DNA from: Synechococcus sp. LA31
GTDB lineage: Bacteria; Cyanobacteriota; Cyanobacteriia; PCC-6307; Cyanobiaceae
Reading direction: 5' to 3'
Assembly: GCF_018502385.1 (NCBI RefSeq)
Contig: NZ_CP075523.1
Coordinates: 1,550,001 to 1,614,000 of the forward strand
Length of the DNA: 64,000 nt
Of the stretch, positions 22,740 through 32,771 are shown piece after piece. The position numbers and the translations under genes are program-made. The notes under the pieces are model-generated. The model ran no database searches and was not told the DNA's origin. It saw only the letters and a program-made list of their open reading frames with translations. Every line of letters begins with the position of its first letter. The stretch's first letter is position 1.

Positions 22740-25700
22740 TTGGTTCACATCAATCAGGTAGAGCTCACGCACTTCAAGTCGTTCGGGGGGTCGATGACCA
22801 TCCCCCTCGAGCAGGGCTTCACGGTGGTCACCGGCCCCAACGGCAGCGGCAAGAGCAACATCCTTGATGGTGTGCTGTTTTGCCTGGGCCTGGCCAGCAG
22901 CCGCGGCATGCGGGCCGAGCGCCTGCCCGATCTGGTGAACAGCTCGATGCTCAAGCAGGGCAAGGCGGCTGAAACCGTGGTGACGGTGCGCTTTGATCTG
23001 CGCGACTGGCAGCCCGACGATGCCGAGGCCGGCTTGGAGCCCCCCGAGGAGGGCCCCTGGATCAAGCCAGGGCAACAGGAATGGTCGGTGACCCGCCGGC
23101 TGCGTATCGCTCCCGGCGGCACCTACGCCAGCAGCTACAGCGCCGATGGCGTGGCCTGCAATCTGCAGCAACTGCAAACCCAGCTGCGGCGCCTGCGGGT
23201 GGATCCCGAGGGCAGCAACGTGGTGATGCAAGGCGATGTGACCCGCATCGTGTCGATGAGCGCCAAGGAGCGGCGCGGCATCATCGATGAGCTAGCGGGC
23301 GTGGCCCTATTTGATTCCCGCATCGAGCAAACACGCAGCAAGCTCGCTGAGGTGCAGGACCGCGAAGAGCGTTGCGCGATCGTGCAGCAGGAATTGCTGG
23401 TATCGCGCCAAAAGCTGGAGCGCGACTGCGCCAAGGCCCGCACCTATCAAGACCTGCGCGAGCGCTTCCAGCGGGGCAGGCTCCAGGAGCAACTGCTCAG
23501 TTTTGAGCAGGCCCAGGACGAGCAGCGCCAATTGCAGAGCCGCCAGGAAGCTCTGGGCCGACAGCAGCAGAGCGATCGCCAGACCATTGCAGAGGCCAAA
23601 ACGGCCTTAGAGCAATCCAGCAAAGCCCTGGAGACCCTGCAGGCTGAGGTGAAGGCCCTCGGGGAAGACCGTCTGCTGGCGGTGCAATCGGAGCTGGCGG
23701 GTTTGGAGGCCAGCGGCCGTGAGCTCGCCCGGCAGGCGGAAAAGCACCAGCACAGCGCTGAGGAGTTGCAGCGTCAGCGCCAGGAGCTGGCGCGCCAGCA
23801 GGGCGAGCTCCGGCAGCAGCAAAGCCAACTAGCTGCCCCCGAGGATGACGCCGCCCTCGAGCAGGCCGAGAGCAACTGCCGCAGCGCTGAGGCCGCTGTG
23901 GAGCTGTCGCGGCGCCGCCTCGGCGAAGTGGCCGGCCGCAGCGGCAGCTGGATGGAGGAACAGAAGCAGCGCAGCCAGCGGCGCCAGGAGCTGCAGGGCC
24001 AGCTCTCACCTCTGCAGGCTGAGCAACAGCAGCTGGCAGAACGCCTGCGCCAAGAGCAGGAACGCCTGGGTGAACTCCAGCAGCAACTCGCCGATGAGGC
24101 CGCCAGCAGCGACGGGGTAGCCAGCTCCCTCAGCCAACTCGAAATCGAATGGCAGCAGCTACTCAACGACCTGAAGCTCCAACAAGGCCGCGCCCAGGAG
24201 CTCGCCGAAGCCCTGGCTCTGCAGCAGCGCACCCGCCAGCGGCTCGAGCAGGAGCAGGTGTCGCTCGAGCGTGAGATCGCCCGACAGGAATCGCGGCGTG
24301 AAACGCTGCAAGAAAGCCGCGGCACCGGTGCCCTGCGCCTCCTGCTGGAGGCCGGTCTCGACGGCATCCACGGCCCGGTTGCTCAGCTCGGCGACGTGGA
24401 AGAGCGCCACCGGCTGGCCCTGGAAGTGGCCGCCGGTGCCCGCCTTGGCCAGGTGGTGGTGGACGATGACCGGATTGCCGCCCGGGCGATCGAGCTGCTC
24501 AAGAGCCGACGCGCTGGTCGCCTCACCTTCTTGCCACTCAACAAGATCCGCGGTGGCGGGGGCAATGCCAACAGCGCGGCCTTTCAACGGGGCGGGAGCC
24601 CAGGAGCCAGCGGAGGTGACGGCATGGTGGGCCGCGCCGTGGAACTGGTGCGCTTTGAGCCGGTGTATGGCGAGGTGTTCCGCTACGTCTTTGGCGACAC
24701 GCTGGTGTTTCGCGATCTAGCCAGTGCCCGCCGCGAACTGGGACGTTGCCGCGCCGTGACTCTCGATGGCGAACTGCTCGAGAAGAGCGGCGCCATGACT
24801 GGCGGCAGCCTGCAGCAACGGGGTAACCAGCTCAGCTTCGGTGCCGCCAGCGATGCCGATGAAGCCGAGCCGCTGCGCCGGCGTTTGCTGGAACTGGGCG
24901 AAACCCTTGCCGCCAGCCGGCGCAAGGAAGCCGAGCTGGGCCGTCAGTTGGAGGAGTTGCGCCCGCAGCTAAGCCGCCTGGAGCAGCGACGCGCCGCCCT
25001 GGAGGCCGAACGCAGCGCCGCCCAACGGTCCCATGGCCCCCTGCAACAGCGCCGCGAGCACTTGATCAGCCGGATCGGGCAGATCGAGGCAGATCTGGGC
25101 AGCGGCCAACAGCGCTTGCAAGCCCTCGCCGCTGAATTAGCCCCCCTGCAGCAGGCCCTGCAGACCCTCGAAAGCCAGGAAGCCAGCGCTCAGGCCAGCG
25201 GCGACAGCGAGCGGTGGCAGGGCCTGCAGCAGGAGCTCGAAGCCGCCGATGCCGCCCTCACAGCCGCCCGCAACCAGCGCGATGGCTTGCTGGCCGCCCG
25301 AAGAGAACGGGGGCTCGCTGCCGAGCGGGTGGCCAGCCAACTGCAGGCCCTCAGCAGCGAAGAGCAACGGTTGGTGCAGGCGGTGAACACCCTGGTGGCG
25401 GAGCGAACCAGTTGGAAGGAGCAGCAACAAGCTGATCAGGCCAAACGCCTCGAGCTGGAGGCACGCCAACAGGAGCTACAGGAGCGCTTCGGGGAACGGC
25501 GCCGTGCCCGCGATGAAGCGGAAGCGCAGCTCTCGCGCCAGCGCCAGACCCTGCAGCAGAAGGAATGGGAGCTGCAGCGCCTGGGCGAGGAGCTCGAGGC
25601 CCTGGCGGAACAGGAGCGCAGTGGTGCCCAGCGCCTGGAGCAGTTGCAACGCGACCTACCCGATCCTCTGCCGGAGATTCCCGATGAGGTGCGCGAGAAC

Positions 25701-26348
25701 GGGCTTGAAGCCCTCCAGGCCGAGCTCAAGAGCCTGCAGGCGCGCATGGAGGCCCTGGAGCCGGTCAACATGCTGGCGCTGGAAGAGCTCGAGGAACTGG
25801 AAGCCCGCCTGGCCGATCTGCAGGATCGCCTCGATGTGTTGTGCAAGGAACGCGAGGAGCTCTTGCTGCGGATCGAAACGGTGGCGACCCTGCGTCAAGA
25901 GGCGTTCATGGAGGCGTTCAAGGCGGTGGATGGTCACTTCCGCGAGATCTTTGCCGGCCTCTCCGATGGCGAAGGCCACCTGCAGCTGGAGAACACCGAA
26001 TCACCCCTCGATGGCGGTCTCAGCCTGGTGGCCCATCCCAAGGGCAAAGCCGTGCGGCGCCTGGCCTCGATGAGCGGCGGCGAAAAATCGCTCACGGCCT
26101 TGAGCTTCCTGTTCGCACTGCAACGTTTCCGCCCTTCACCCTTCTATGCGCTCGACGAGGTGGACAGCTTTCTCGACGGGGTGAACGTGGAGCGCCTGGC
26201 TGCGCTCATCGCCCGCCAGGCGGAAGCCGCCCAGTTCCTGGTGGTGAGCCACCGCCGGCCGATGATCGGCGCCGCCACCCGCACCATTGGTGTCACCCAG
26301 GCCCGCGGTGCCCACACCCAGGTGGTGGGATTACCACCTGCCGCCTGA
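22740..26348 (+). CDS. smc: Chromosome segregation ATPase SMC
   Basis: At 1,202 residues it is full length. The N-terminal ATPase has HFKSFGG and the Walker A motif GPNGSGKS (about 33-40). Two long coiled coils (about 170-500 and 680-1010) surround the hinge (about 515-665), which contains GLDGIHGPVAQL. The C-terminal head has the signature LASMSGGEKSLTALSFLFA and Walker B FYALDEVDSFLDG. SMC works with ScpA and ScpB to compact and segregate the chromosome. The start is TTG (MVHINQVELTHFKSFGG). It is followed 34 bp later by the PRC-barrel gene. Confidence 0.95.
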   Translation: MVHINQVELTHFKSFGGSMTIPLEQGFTVVTGPNGSGKSNILDGVLFCLGLASSRGMRAERLPDLVNSSMLKQGKAAETVVTVRFDLRDWQPDDAEAGLEPPEEGPWIKPGQQEWSVTRRLRIAPGGTYASSYSADGVACNLQQLQTQLRRLRVDPEGSNVVMQGDVTRIVSMSAKERRGIIDELAGVALFDSRIEQTRSKLAEVQDREERCAIVQQELLVSRQKLERDCAKARTYQDLRERFQRGRLQEQLLSFEQAQDEQRQLQSRQEALGRQQQSDRQTIAEAKTALEQSSKALETLQAEVKALGEDRLLAVQSELAGLEASGRELARQAEKHQHSAEELQRQRQELARQQGELRQQQSQLAAPEDDAALEQAESNCRSAEAAVELSRRRLGEVAGRSGSWMEEQKQRSQRRQELQGQLSPLQAEQQQLAERLRQEQERLGELQQQLADEAASSDGVASSLSQLEIEWQQLLNDLKLQQGRAQELAEALALQQRTRQRLEQEQVSLEREIARQESRRETLQESRGTGALRLLLEAGLDGIHGPVAQLGDVEERHRLALEVAAGARLGQVVVDDDRIAARAIELLKSRRAGRLTFLPLNKIRGGGGNANSAAFQRGGSPGASGGDGMVGRAVELVRFEPVYGEVFRYVFGDTLVFRDLASARRELGRCRAVTLDGELLEKSGAMTGGSLQQRGNQLSFGAASDADEAEPLRRRLLELGETLAASRRKEAELGRQLEELRPQLSRLEQRRAALEAERSAAQRSHGPLQQRREHLISRIGQIEADLGSGQQRLQALAAELAPLQQALQTLESQEASAQASGDSERWQGLQQELEAADAALTAARNQRDGLLAARRERGLAAERVASQLQALSSEEQRLVQAVNTLVAERTSWKEQQQADQAKRLELEARQQELQERFGERRRARDEAEAQLSRQRQTLQQKEWELQRLGEELEALAEQERSGAQRLEQLQRDLPDPLPEIPDEVRENGLEALQAELKSLQARMEALEPVNMLALEELEELEARLADLQDRLDVLCKEREELLLRIETVATLRQEAFMEAFKAVDGHFREIFAGLSDGEGHLQLENTESPLDGGLSLVAHPKGKAVRRLASMSGGEKSLTALSFLFALQRFRPSPFYALDEVDSFLDGVNVERLAALIARQAEAAQFLVVSHRRPMIGAATRTIGVTQARGAHTQVVGLPPAA

Positions 26349-26382
26349 AGGCCTCCCCTTGCCGCTCGGCCACAATGCGCCC

Positions 26383-27294
26383 ATGACAAGCACACCTCCC
26401 GGCAGCGACCCGAATGCCCCACTGGGGGCGACACCGAGCGATCGCCTCTGGCTGCGCTCGGAGCTGATGGGCACTCAGGTCATCACGCGCGACACCGGCC
26501 GGCGCCTTGGTGTAGTGGGCGAAGTGGTAGTCGATATCGACCGGCGCGAAGTGGTGGCCCTCGGCCTGCGTGACAACCCACTCACCCGATTCTTGCCAGG
26601 CCTGCCCCGCTGGATGTCGCTGCAGAGCATTCGCCAGGTGGGAGATGTGATCCTGGTGGATTCGGCCGATTCCCTGGCCGAAGGGTTCAACCCGGATCGC
26701 TACTCGCGGGTCATCAACTGCCAGGTGATCACAGAGGCGGGCGAACAGCTCGGCCGCGTACTGGGCTTCAGCTTCGACATCGAAACCGGTGAACTCACCA
26801 CCCTTGTGCTGGGTGCTGTTGGCGTGCCGCTACTCGGGGAAGGGGTGCTGAGCACCTGGGAGCTCACGGTGGAGGAGATCGTGAGCAGTGGCCCAGATCG
26901 CATCATCGTGTACGAGGGCGCTGAAGAAAAGCTCAAGCAACTGGGCACCGGTTTGCTCGAGAAGCTGGGGGTCGGCGGCCCCAGCTGGGAGCAGGAGGAA
27001 CGCGAGCGTTACCGGCTCAACATGGTGCCGGTGGAAAACCAGCTGGCCGCTGGCCAGCCCAGCGTTCAGGAACAACAACGCCGAATCGAACCAGCCACCA
27101 ACCGCCGTTTCGAGCCGGAAGAGGATTACGACTACGTGGAAGTAGAGCAGCGCCGCGAGCGCGAACCGCTCCGCCAACGCCGCTACCTCGACGAAGAGCC
27201 GCTCGAGGATCAGCCACGCCGTCGCCGGTACGTGCGCGATGAGGAGCCTGTGGATGTCGAGCCGCTCGATCCGCGCGACCCTGGCCGCTGGTAA
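26383..27294 (+). CDS. PRC-barrel domain protein
   Basis: The 303-residue product has two tandem PRC-barrel domains: DRLWLRSELMGTQVITRDTGRRLGVVGEVVVDIDRREVVAL (about 15-95) and YSRVINCQVITEAGEQLGRVLGFSFDIETGELTTLVLG (about 105-180). A long charged, Arg/Glu-rich C-terminus follows (about 210-303). Its position directly after smc recurs in picocyanobacteria. PRC barrels mediate protein contacts in photosynthetic reaction centres and RNA processing; the specific role here is unknown. The ATG at 26383 follows a GGCCACA spacer and fits the domain start. Confidence 0.82.
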   Translation: MTSTPPGSDPNAPLGATPSDRLWLRSELMGTQVITRDTGRRLGVVGEVVVDIDRREVVALGLRDNPLTRFLPGLPRWMSLQSIRQVGDVILVDSADSLAEGFNPDRYSRVINCQVITEAGEQLGRVLGFSFDIETGELTTLVLGAVGVPLLGEGVLSTWELTVEEIVSSGPDRIIVYEGAEEKLKQLGTGLLEKLGVGGPSWEQEERERYRLNMVPVENQLAAGQPSVQEQQRRIEPATNRRFEPEEDYDYVEVEQRREREPLRQRRYLDEEPLEDQPRRRRYVRDEEPVDVEPLDPRDPGRW

Positions 27295-27326
27295 GCGCCG
27301 CCAGGGTCTGTTACGGCCAGGTCAGA

Positions 27327-27731
27327 TCAGCCCTGGCCTGGCTCGAAGTTGAGCGACGCTGAGTTCACGCAATAGCGCAAGCCGGTGGGGTTGGGCCCGT
27401 CGTTGAAGACATGCCCGAGATGGGCGTCGCACTTGGCGCACTTGATCTCCGTGCGCACCATGCCGTGGCTGCGATCGTCCACCGTGGTGATCGCCTCAGG
27501 ATTCACCCCCTCCCAGAAGCTGGGCCAGCCGCTGCCGGAGTCGTATTTGGTGGTGGAGCTGAACAACTCACTGCCGCAGCACACGCAGCGATAGGTGCCC
27601 TTGGATTTGTTGTCCCAATAAATGCCTGTGAACGCTCGCTCCGTGCCGCCGAGCCGGGCCACCTGAAACTGCTCAGGGGTGAGCTTGTCGCGCCACTGCT
27701 CGTGATCAGCGGGGGAAGCGGAAGCCATCAA
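27327..27731 (-). CDS. msrB: Peptide methionine (R)-S-oxide reductase
   Basis: The 134-residue enzyme repairs the R epimer of methionine sulfoxide using thioredoxin. The family landmarks are [48 protein letters not shown], the zinc-binding CVCCG and [12 protein letters not shown] pairs, and the catalytic RYCVNSASL near the end. It is convergent with the PRC-barrel gene, 32 bp apart, and lies downstream of the LpxB-like gene in the same direction. Confidence 0.95.
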   Translation of the reverse strand: MMASASPADHEQWRDKLTPEQFQVARLGGTERAFTGIYWDNKSKGTYRCVCCGSELFSSTTKYDSGSGWPSFWEGVNPEAITTVDDRSHGMVRTEIKCAKCDAHLGHVFNDGPNPTGLRYCVNSASLNFEPGQG

Positions 27732-27752
27732 AGCGCTTGAGGGGCCTACAAG

Positions 27753-29045
27753 TTAAGGAACTGGCAGCAGCTGGCGCACCATGCCTGCCAGAGCAGCCAC
27801 CGCCCCAGGCTGGCCGCGCAAGCTGCGCAGGTCGTCGCGCATCCCCTCCAGCCGAGCTGGCTGATTCAGCCAATCAGCGGCCTCCTCAGCAATCTGCTCG
27901 GGGGTGATCGCCCCCACCCGCTCGGGCACCACCAGGCGGCCCGCTGAAATGTTGGGCCAGGCCAAAAAACCGTGATGGCGCATTCGCCAAGCGGTGAGAG
28001 CCATGCCCAGCAGCCAGCGCAGAATCGGCAGCCGAGCCAACAGGCCGATCCCGCCATCCCAGGCCTGCATCACATGCAGATGCTGGGTCGGCACCAGAAC
28101 GATCATCGGCACCGCGAGCGCACCGAGCTCAGCGGTATTGGCGCCCACGGTGGTCAGAGCCAGGCGGCATTGGCTCAGCACTCCATGGGCCGGCTGCTGC
28201 TCGATCAGCAGGATGCGAGTGCCAGAGCTGGTGATAAACACAAGCCCTTGCTCGCTCTGCTGCAGCTGCGGCTCCCCGGCGCTGTAGGCGCTGGCGATGG
28301 GGTTCTCAGGGCCGGCATAGGCGAGCAGCTCCTGAACGCTCGTGGTGGGCGCCACCGGCAACAGGAAGCGGCACGTGGGACGAATGGCGGCGAGGCGATC
28401 GGCCGTTTCCAGCAGAAAGGGCATCCCCACTTGCAGCTTGGCGCGCTTGGAACCGGGCATCAGGGCCAGCCAGTCACCCGGGGGAAGCGGTTGTTCATCG
28501 CGAGCCGATTCCGACAGATCGGCCATCAGATCGCCCACCACCTGGCAGCGATGACGCCAGCGACCTCCAAGACGATCGGCCGCGGCCGGCCCCATGGCAG
28601 CGATGCTGTCGTTCCAGCGCGGCCAGCGCGCCACCCACTCGGCATAGGTGATGTGGCGGTAACCCAGCCGCGCCGAGAGCAGCACCGTCCAGAACTGATC
28701 ACCGCCGAGAAACACCACCACACCGCGGCGAGGCCAAGGGCCATATCGACGGGGGCGGAGCAACAGCCACCAGAAGCTCGCGGCAGGCATGATCCGCTCG
28801 AACAGGCCCATAGCCGCCGCGACCCGGTGCTCACTGCCGGTGGCATTCGGGCAGGGCACTAACACCAACTGCAAACTTGTGGGCGCGCCGGGGCGATCAG
28901 GGCGCAGCGGCATCTCCGCCTGGAGCCGCCGGGCCAATGGCCTAACCCAGGTGGTGAGCTCGCCCGGACCATTGCACACCAACACGATCACGGCAGGCTT
29001 TATGCCGGATCCGGTCACTGAGTGCAGCCCGTCACTAGACGTCAA
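27753..29045 (-). CDS. LpxB-related glycosyltransferase-like protein
   Basis: The 430-residue protein matches the cyanobacterial lipid-A-disaccharide synthase-related family. It has VCNGPGELTTWVRPLARRL at the start, a DQFW segment, LALMPGSKRAKLQVGMPFLLETADRL (the GSR/K-type donor loop), and LALTTVGANTAELGALAVPMIVLVPTQHLHVMQAWDG. It is predicted to be a GT-B fold enzyme, perhaps in outer-membrane glycolipid synthesis, but true lpxB activity cannot be assigned. It is 22 bp upstream of msrB. Confidence 0.75.
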   Translation of the reverse strand: MTSSDGLHSVTGSGIKPAVIVLVCNGPGELTTWVRPLARRLQAEMPLRPDRPGAPTSLQLVLVPCPNATGSEHRVAAAMGLFERIMPAASFWWLLLRPRRYGPWPRRGVVVFLGGDQFWTVLLSARLGYRHITYAEWVARWPRWNDSIAAMGPAAADRLGGRWRHRCQVVGDLMADLSESARDEQPLPPGDWLALMPGSKRAKLQVGMPFLLETADRLAAIRPTCRFLLPVAPTTSVQELLAYAGPENPIASAYSAGEPQLQQSEQGLVFITSSGTRILLIEQQPAHGVLSQCRLALTTVGANTAELGALAVPMIVLVPTQHLHVMQAWDGGIGLLARLPILRWLLGMALTAWRMRHHGFLAWPNISAGRLVVPERVGAITPEQIAEEAADWLNQPARLEGMRDDLRSLRGQPGAVAALAGMVRQLLPVP

Positions 29046-29062
29046 CGGGATTGAGCTAGGTA

Positions 29063-29144
29063 TGCGGATGGCGAGACTTGAACTCGCAAGACCGAAGTCA
29101 CACGCCCCTCAAACGTGCGTGTCTACCAATTCCACCACATCCGC
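29063..29144 (-). tRNA. tRNA-Leu (anticodon GAG)
   Basis: The acceptor stem is GCGGATG/CATCCGC with discriminator A. The D arm contains GAATTGGTAGACAC and the anticodon loop is TTGAGGG, giving GAG. A long variable arm (GACTTCGGTC) is characteristic of class II tRNAs, and the T arm is GCGAG TTCAAGT CTCGC. No CCA is encoded. It lies between the LpxB-like gene and accC. Confidence 0.93.
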
Positions 29145-29355
29145 GTGGTTGTGAGCATGACAACGCCAAGCGGTGCCGGCTCTTGGGGGATCGTCTGTGG
29201 GCGACTCACCACGGGGGTGAACGCGCAGCAGGCGTGAGGGTTTGCGGGGCCTCAGCACCGCTCCGGAACTATACCCATCGGCCTGGCTCCAATCCGCCAA
29301 GTCAGCACTGATACAGTCCGATGCGGCCTGCGCTGCCGGATCTGCCGGCCACTGG

Positions 29356-30708
29356 ATGCCCATCGGCAAACTGCTGATCGCCAACCGTGGCGAAATCGCC
29401 CTGCGCATCCTGCGCACCTGCCGCGAACTCGGCATACCCACGGTGGCTGTGTACAGCACGGTTGACCGCAATGCCCTGCACGTGCAGCTCGCGGATGAGG
29501 CTGTGTGCATCGGCGATGCACCAAGCAGCAAGAGCTATCTCAACATTCCCAACATCCTGGCGGCCGCCACGTCTCGCGGCGCCGATGCGATTCACCCGGG
29601 CTACGGCTTCCTGGCTGAAAACGACAAGTTCGCAGAAATCTGCGCTGCCCATGGGATCACCTTTGTGGGCCCCTCACCAGAGTCGATTCGCTCCATGGGC
29701 GACAAGTCGACGGCCAAAGCCACGATGCAAAGCGTGGGCGTGCCCACGATTCCAGGCAGCGAAGGTCTATTGGAGAGCGTCGATGAAGCCAGAGCCCTGG
29801 CCGGCTCGATGGGCTATCCGGTGATGATCAAGGCCACCGCCGGCGGTGGTGGCCGGGGGATGCGCCTGGTTCCTTCAGCCGATCAGCTCGACAACCTGTT
29901 CAAGGCTGCCCAGGGCGAAGCGGACGCCGCCTTCGGTAACCCCGGCCTCTACATGGAAAAGTTCATCGACCGGCCCCGGCACGTGGAAGTGCAGGTGCTG
30001 GCTGATCGTCACGGCAACGTGGTGCATGTGGGCGAACGCGACTGCTCGATCCAGCGCCGACACCAGAAGCTGCTGGAAGAGGCCCCCAGCGTGGCCATCA
30101 ACGCCGACCTGCGCCGGCAGATGGGTGATGCCGCAGTAGCTGCAGCACGCACCATCGGCTACGAGGGTGCCGGCACCGTGGAGTTCCTGGTGGATCGCAC
30201 CGGCAACTTCTATTTCATGGAGATGAACACCCGCATTCAGGTGGAGCATCCGGTCACCGAGATGGTGACAGGCGTGGATCTGATCGCTGAGCAACTACGG
30301 ATTGCAGGCGGCGAACCGATTTCCCTGAGCCAAGAGGAGATCAAGCTCACCGGCCATGCCATCGAAGTACGCATCAACGCTGAAGACCCGCGCCAGAACT
30401 TCCGCCCATCCCCCGGCAAGATCACGGGCTGGCTGCCCCCAGGCGGTCCCGGCGTGCGCTTCGACAGCCACGTGTACACGGGCTACGAGATCCCGCCCTT
30501 CTACGACTCCCTGATCGGCAAGCTGATCGTGTGGGGCACCGACCGCGACCATGCCCTCAAACGCCTGCGCCGCGCGCTATCGGAATGCGCCGTCACCGGC
30601 ATCCCCACCACCATCGATTTCCACCTGCAGCTGCTCGATCGGCCTGAATTTCAAGCTGGGGATGTGCACACCAAGTTTGTGGAACAGGAGATGCTCCCGC
30701 CCACCTAA
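29356..30708 (+). CDS. accC: Acetyl-CoA carboxylase, biotin carboxylase subunit
   Basis: The 450-residue enzyme carboxylates biotin on BCCP with ATP and bicarbonate, the first step of fatty acid synthesis. Visible are [23 protein letters not shown] (N-terminal fold), [10 protein letters not shown], the ATP-grasp Gly-rich loop [12 protein letters not shown], the biotin-carboxylase signature [18 protein letters not shown], and [14 protein letters not shown] with the metal-binding Glu. The ATG at 29356 fits the normal N-terminus; the frame extends upstream to 29242 without homology. Its stop overlaps that of the YggT gene by 4 bp. Confidence 0.96.
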   Translation: MPIGKLLIANRGEIALRILRTCRELGIPTVAVYSTVDRNALHVQLADEAVCIGDAPSSKSYLNIPNILAAATSRGADAIHPGYGFLAENDKFAEICAAHGITFVGPSPESIRSMGDKSTAKATMQSVGVPTIPGSEGLLESVDEARALAGSMGYPVMIKATAGGGGRGMRLVPSADQLDNLFKAAQGEADAAFGNPGLYMEKFIDRPRHVEVQVLADRHGNVVHVGERDCSIQRRHQKLLEEAPSVAINADLRRQMGDAAVAAARTIGYEGAGTVEFLVDRTGNFYFMEMNTRIQVEHPVTEMVTGVDLIAEQLRIAGGEPISLSQEEIKLTGHAIEVRINAEDPRQNFRPSPGKITGWLPPGGPGVRFDSHVYTGYEIPPFYDSLIGKLIVWGTDRDHALKRLRRALSECAVTGIPTTIDFHLQLLDRPEFQAGDVHTKFVEQEMLPPT

Positions 30709-31106
30709 GCGGGAATCACGCTGGCTCGGATCATCACCTGGGTGATCAGCCCCTGCTGTCCCACCAGCAGCTCACGCACCAGGCTGATCAGCCCCAGCCA
30801 GATCACCGGGGTCACATCCACGCCACCGATCGGTGCGATCAGCCGGCGGGTAAAGGCCAACAGCGGCTCAGTGGGAATCGCCACCACTCGCCAGAGACCT
30901 TGGCTGAGATCAACCTGGGGATACCAGGTGAGCACGATCCGAAACAGGAACAGCAGCGTCCAGGCCGAAAGCAACAGCCCCAGCACCAAATGCACAGGTG
31001 GCAGCAGCTGCCGCAGCAGCGCCAGGGTGTCGGCCCCAGATTCGCTCATCAGGATCCCCGTCACAAAGCTGTAAGCAGCGGTTGTTTGATCGTAGGAAGC
31101 AGCCAT
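30705..31106 (-). CDS. YggT-family membrane protein
   Basis: The 133-residue product has hydrophobic segments at about 35-60 and 100-120 around the YggT pattern [14 protein letters not shown] and [37 protein letters not shown]. YggT proteins (YCF19 relatives) act in membranes; in plastids they affect thylakoid nucleoid or complex assembly. Residues 1-19 look non-conserved, so a Met at 31049 may be the real start. It is divergent from psbX. Confidence 0.8.
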   Translation of the reverse strand: MAASYDQTTAAYSFVTGILMSESGADTLALLRQLLPPVHLVLGLLLSAWTLLFLFRIVLTWYPQVDLSQGLWRVVAIPTEPLLAFTRRLIAPIGGVDVTPVIWLGLISLVRELLVGQQGLITQVMIRASVIPA

Positions 31107-31141
31107 CGCTGCCTAGGATCCTGGCCGGATTCGTGACACCC

Positions 31142-31264
31142 ATGACCCCCTCACTCGCCAACTTCCTCAGCAGCCTCGCGTGGGGCGCGGTCATCGTGGT
31201 GGTGCCGATCACCGCCGCTGTGATTCTGATCAGCCAGAACGACCGCGTCGACCGCAAGCTCTGA
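31142..31264 (+). CDS. psbX: Photosystem II protein PsbX
   Basis: The 40-residue single-helix protein has [16 protein letters not shown], then [20 protein letters not shown], and a basic end, matching PsbX closely. PsbX sits at the periphery of photosystem II near cytochrome b559 and helps quinone exchange. It is followed 75 bp later by ycf66, a pairing seen in other picocyanobacteria. Confidence 0.92.
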   Translation: MTPSLANFLSSLAWGAVIVVVPITAAVILISQNDRVDRKL

Positions 31265-31339
31265 TTTTCAGCGCCCACGCGCAGCATTCGGCAGCCCTCG
31301 ACTCCCGCCCTACAGTGGCCTGAAAGGGAGCAGCGATCC

Positions 31340-32236
31340 GTGGTCAACGCCAGCCTGAATTGGGCCAGCATTGTTGGGATCGTGCTGGCCGTTGGTGGTG
31401 CGTTCCTCTATTTCATGAGGAGCTTTAAGCCTGCCCTGGCCCGCGATTACGACGTGTTCTTCGCCGCCATTGGCTTGCTGTGCGGCGGCATCTTGTTTTT
31501 CCAGGGTTGGCGCCTCGACCCGATCCTGCAGTTCGGCCAGTTTTTGTTGGCTGGCACCACCGTATTTTTTGCGTACGAGAGCGTTCGCTTGCGCGGTGTG
31601 ACCACCGAACAGGCCCGGCGCTCCTCCTATTTCGACGACGACGAGCCACTCCCGAAACCCCGGATGGGCGGTGGCCGCGACTGGCGCGACGATGCCGATC
31701 GCTTCGATGAGCCCCAACCCCTTCGCCGGCGCATCCGCTCCCGGGAAGACGGCAATGGCGATCCCGAAGAGGACGACCTCTACCGCCCTCGCCGAGCACC
31801 GGCCCGTGCAGCCATACCTGAGCGTGCAGCCTCCCGCGATGAGTGGAGCGGTCGACGCGATGACCCCGATGCAGCTCCTGCGGCTAGCCGGTACCGCGCC
31901 GGCAGCGCCCCGAAAGAAGGGCCATCCCGTGAGTTCGGCGCCCGCCGCCAAGGCCGCGATGAAACTCGCCGTGGCTCACGCCCCTCGTCGTCGGCTGACG
32001 ACATGCCCCGCTCCAGTCGCCGTGCCACGGGAGCTGAGCGCCCAAGCGATCGTCAGCCCGGCATGCCCCAAGGTGCTCCGTACCGCCCCCAAGCCTCTGC
32101 AGCAGCAAGCGCTTCACCACCCTCCGGCGATCAAGGGGTGAGCGATGCCGACTTCCGCCCTATTCCTCCCTCCACCCGCAGCGCAGGCCCAGGTGGCCCC
32201 GCACCCCGCGACAACAGCTCACGCTTCGACGACTAA
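31340..32236 (+). CDS. ycf66: Ycf66 family protein
   Basis: The 298-residue protein has three hydrophobic segments in its first 80 residues (VGIVLAVGGAFLYFMRSF, YDVFFAAIGLLCGGILFFQGWRLDPILQFGQFLLAGTTVFFAYESVRLRG), the Ycf66 hallmark. A long disordered tail rich in Arg, Asp, Pro and Ser follows. Ycf66 occurs in cyanobacteria and some plastids; its role is unknown. The tail is longer than the plastid form. The lipoprotein gene downstream overlaps its end. Confidence 0.88.
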   Translation: MVNASLNWASIVGIVLAVGGAFLYFMRSFKPALARDYDVFFAAIGLLCGGILFFQGWRLDPILQFGQFLLAGTTVFFAYESVRLRGVTTEQARRSSYFDDDEPLPKPRMGGGRDWRDDADRFDEPQPLRRRIRSREDGNGDPEEDDLYRPRRAPARAAIPERAASRDEWSGRRDDPDAAPAASRYRAGSAPKEGPSREFGARRQGRDETRRGSRPSSSADDMPRSSRRATGAERPSDRQPGMPQGAPYRPQASAAASASPPSGDQGVSDADFRPIPPSTRSAGPGGPAPRDNSSRFDD

Positions 32237-32771
32237 TCGTCTGCTGACGGCCGCAGTCCTCCTGGCCCTGGGCCTAAGCGGGTGCAGCTTCACACCGTTG
32301 CGTCGCCAAGCTGCCGCACCAGCAGGGTTGGTGGGTGGGTCGCGTCAGCAACCCTCCCTCAGCGGGAACGGACGGCTCCTGGCCAGCCTGGTCGAGCGAG
32401 GCGGTCGCACCACCGTGCTGCTGCAGGAACGCCGCAGCGGTCGGGTGCTGCCGCTGCGGCATCTGCGCAACCGCCAGCCCCACAGCTCACCATCACTGAG
32501 CTGGAACGGCCGCTACCTGGCCCTGCTGGTGCAGCAGGGCGGGCGGCGCCAGGCCGTGATTGAAGACCGAGCAACAGGCCGGCAACATCCTTTGTTTCTG
32601 CCAGCCGGCCAGGATCCGCAGGAGCTCAGCCTGGCCCCCGACGGTCAGAGCATCGCCCTTGAGCTGATCAGCGGCGGCAACCAACGGGTGCAGCTGTTTG
32701 ATCTGAGTGGTTTGCTGGAGCCCGACCAAGCGCCTGGCCGGATCGAAAGCGGCGGTGGGCCGCAGCCATGA
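32193..32771 (+). CDS. TolB-like beta-propeller lipoprotein, first copy
   Basis: From the GTG at 32193 the product has about 192 residues, with a lipoprotein signal (LLTAAVLLALGLSGC) and then WD40/TolB-like repeats: LSGNGRLLASLVERGGRTTVLLQERRSG, LSWNGRYLALLVQQGGRRQAVIEDRATG, LAPDGQSIALELISGGNQRVQLFDL. This would give a partial propeller on a membrane-anchored protein. The frame also opens at 32145, overlapping ycf66 by 92 bp; the later start still overlaps it by 44 bp. It is coupled to the next paralogue by ATGA overlap. Function unknown. Confidence 0.7.
   Translation: MAPHPATTAHASTTNRLLTAAVLLALGLSGCSFTPLRRQAAAPAGLVGGSRQQPSLSGNGRLLASLVERGGRTTVLLQERRSGRVLPLRHLRNRQPHSSPSLSWNGRYLALLVQQGGRRQAVIEDRATGRQHPLFLPAGQDPQELSLAPDGQSIALELISGGNQRVQLFDLSGLLEPDQAPGRIESGGGPQP

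Noticed and set aside
24271-24720. Several frames of 100 to 200 residues on both strands inside smc
   Set aside because: All are Arg/Ser/Ala-rich shadows of the uninterrupted SMC protein.
27972-28862. A 296-residue plus-strand frame across the LpxB-like gene
   Set aside because: Low-complexity His/Gln/Arg sequence with no motif; the minus-strand gene shows conserved glycosyltransferase segments.
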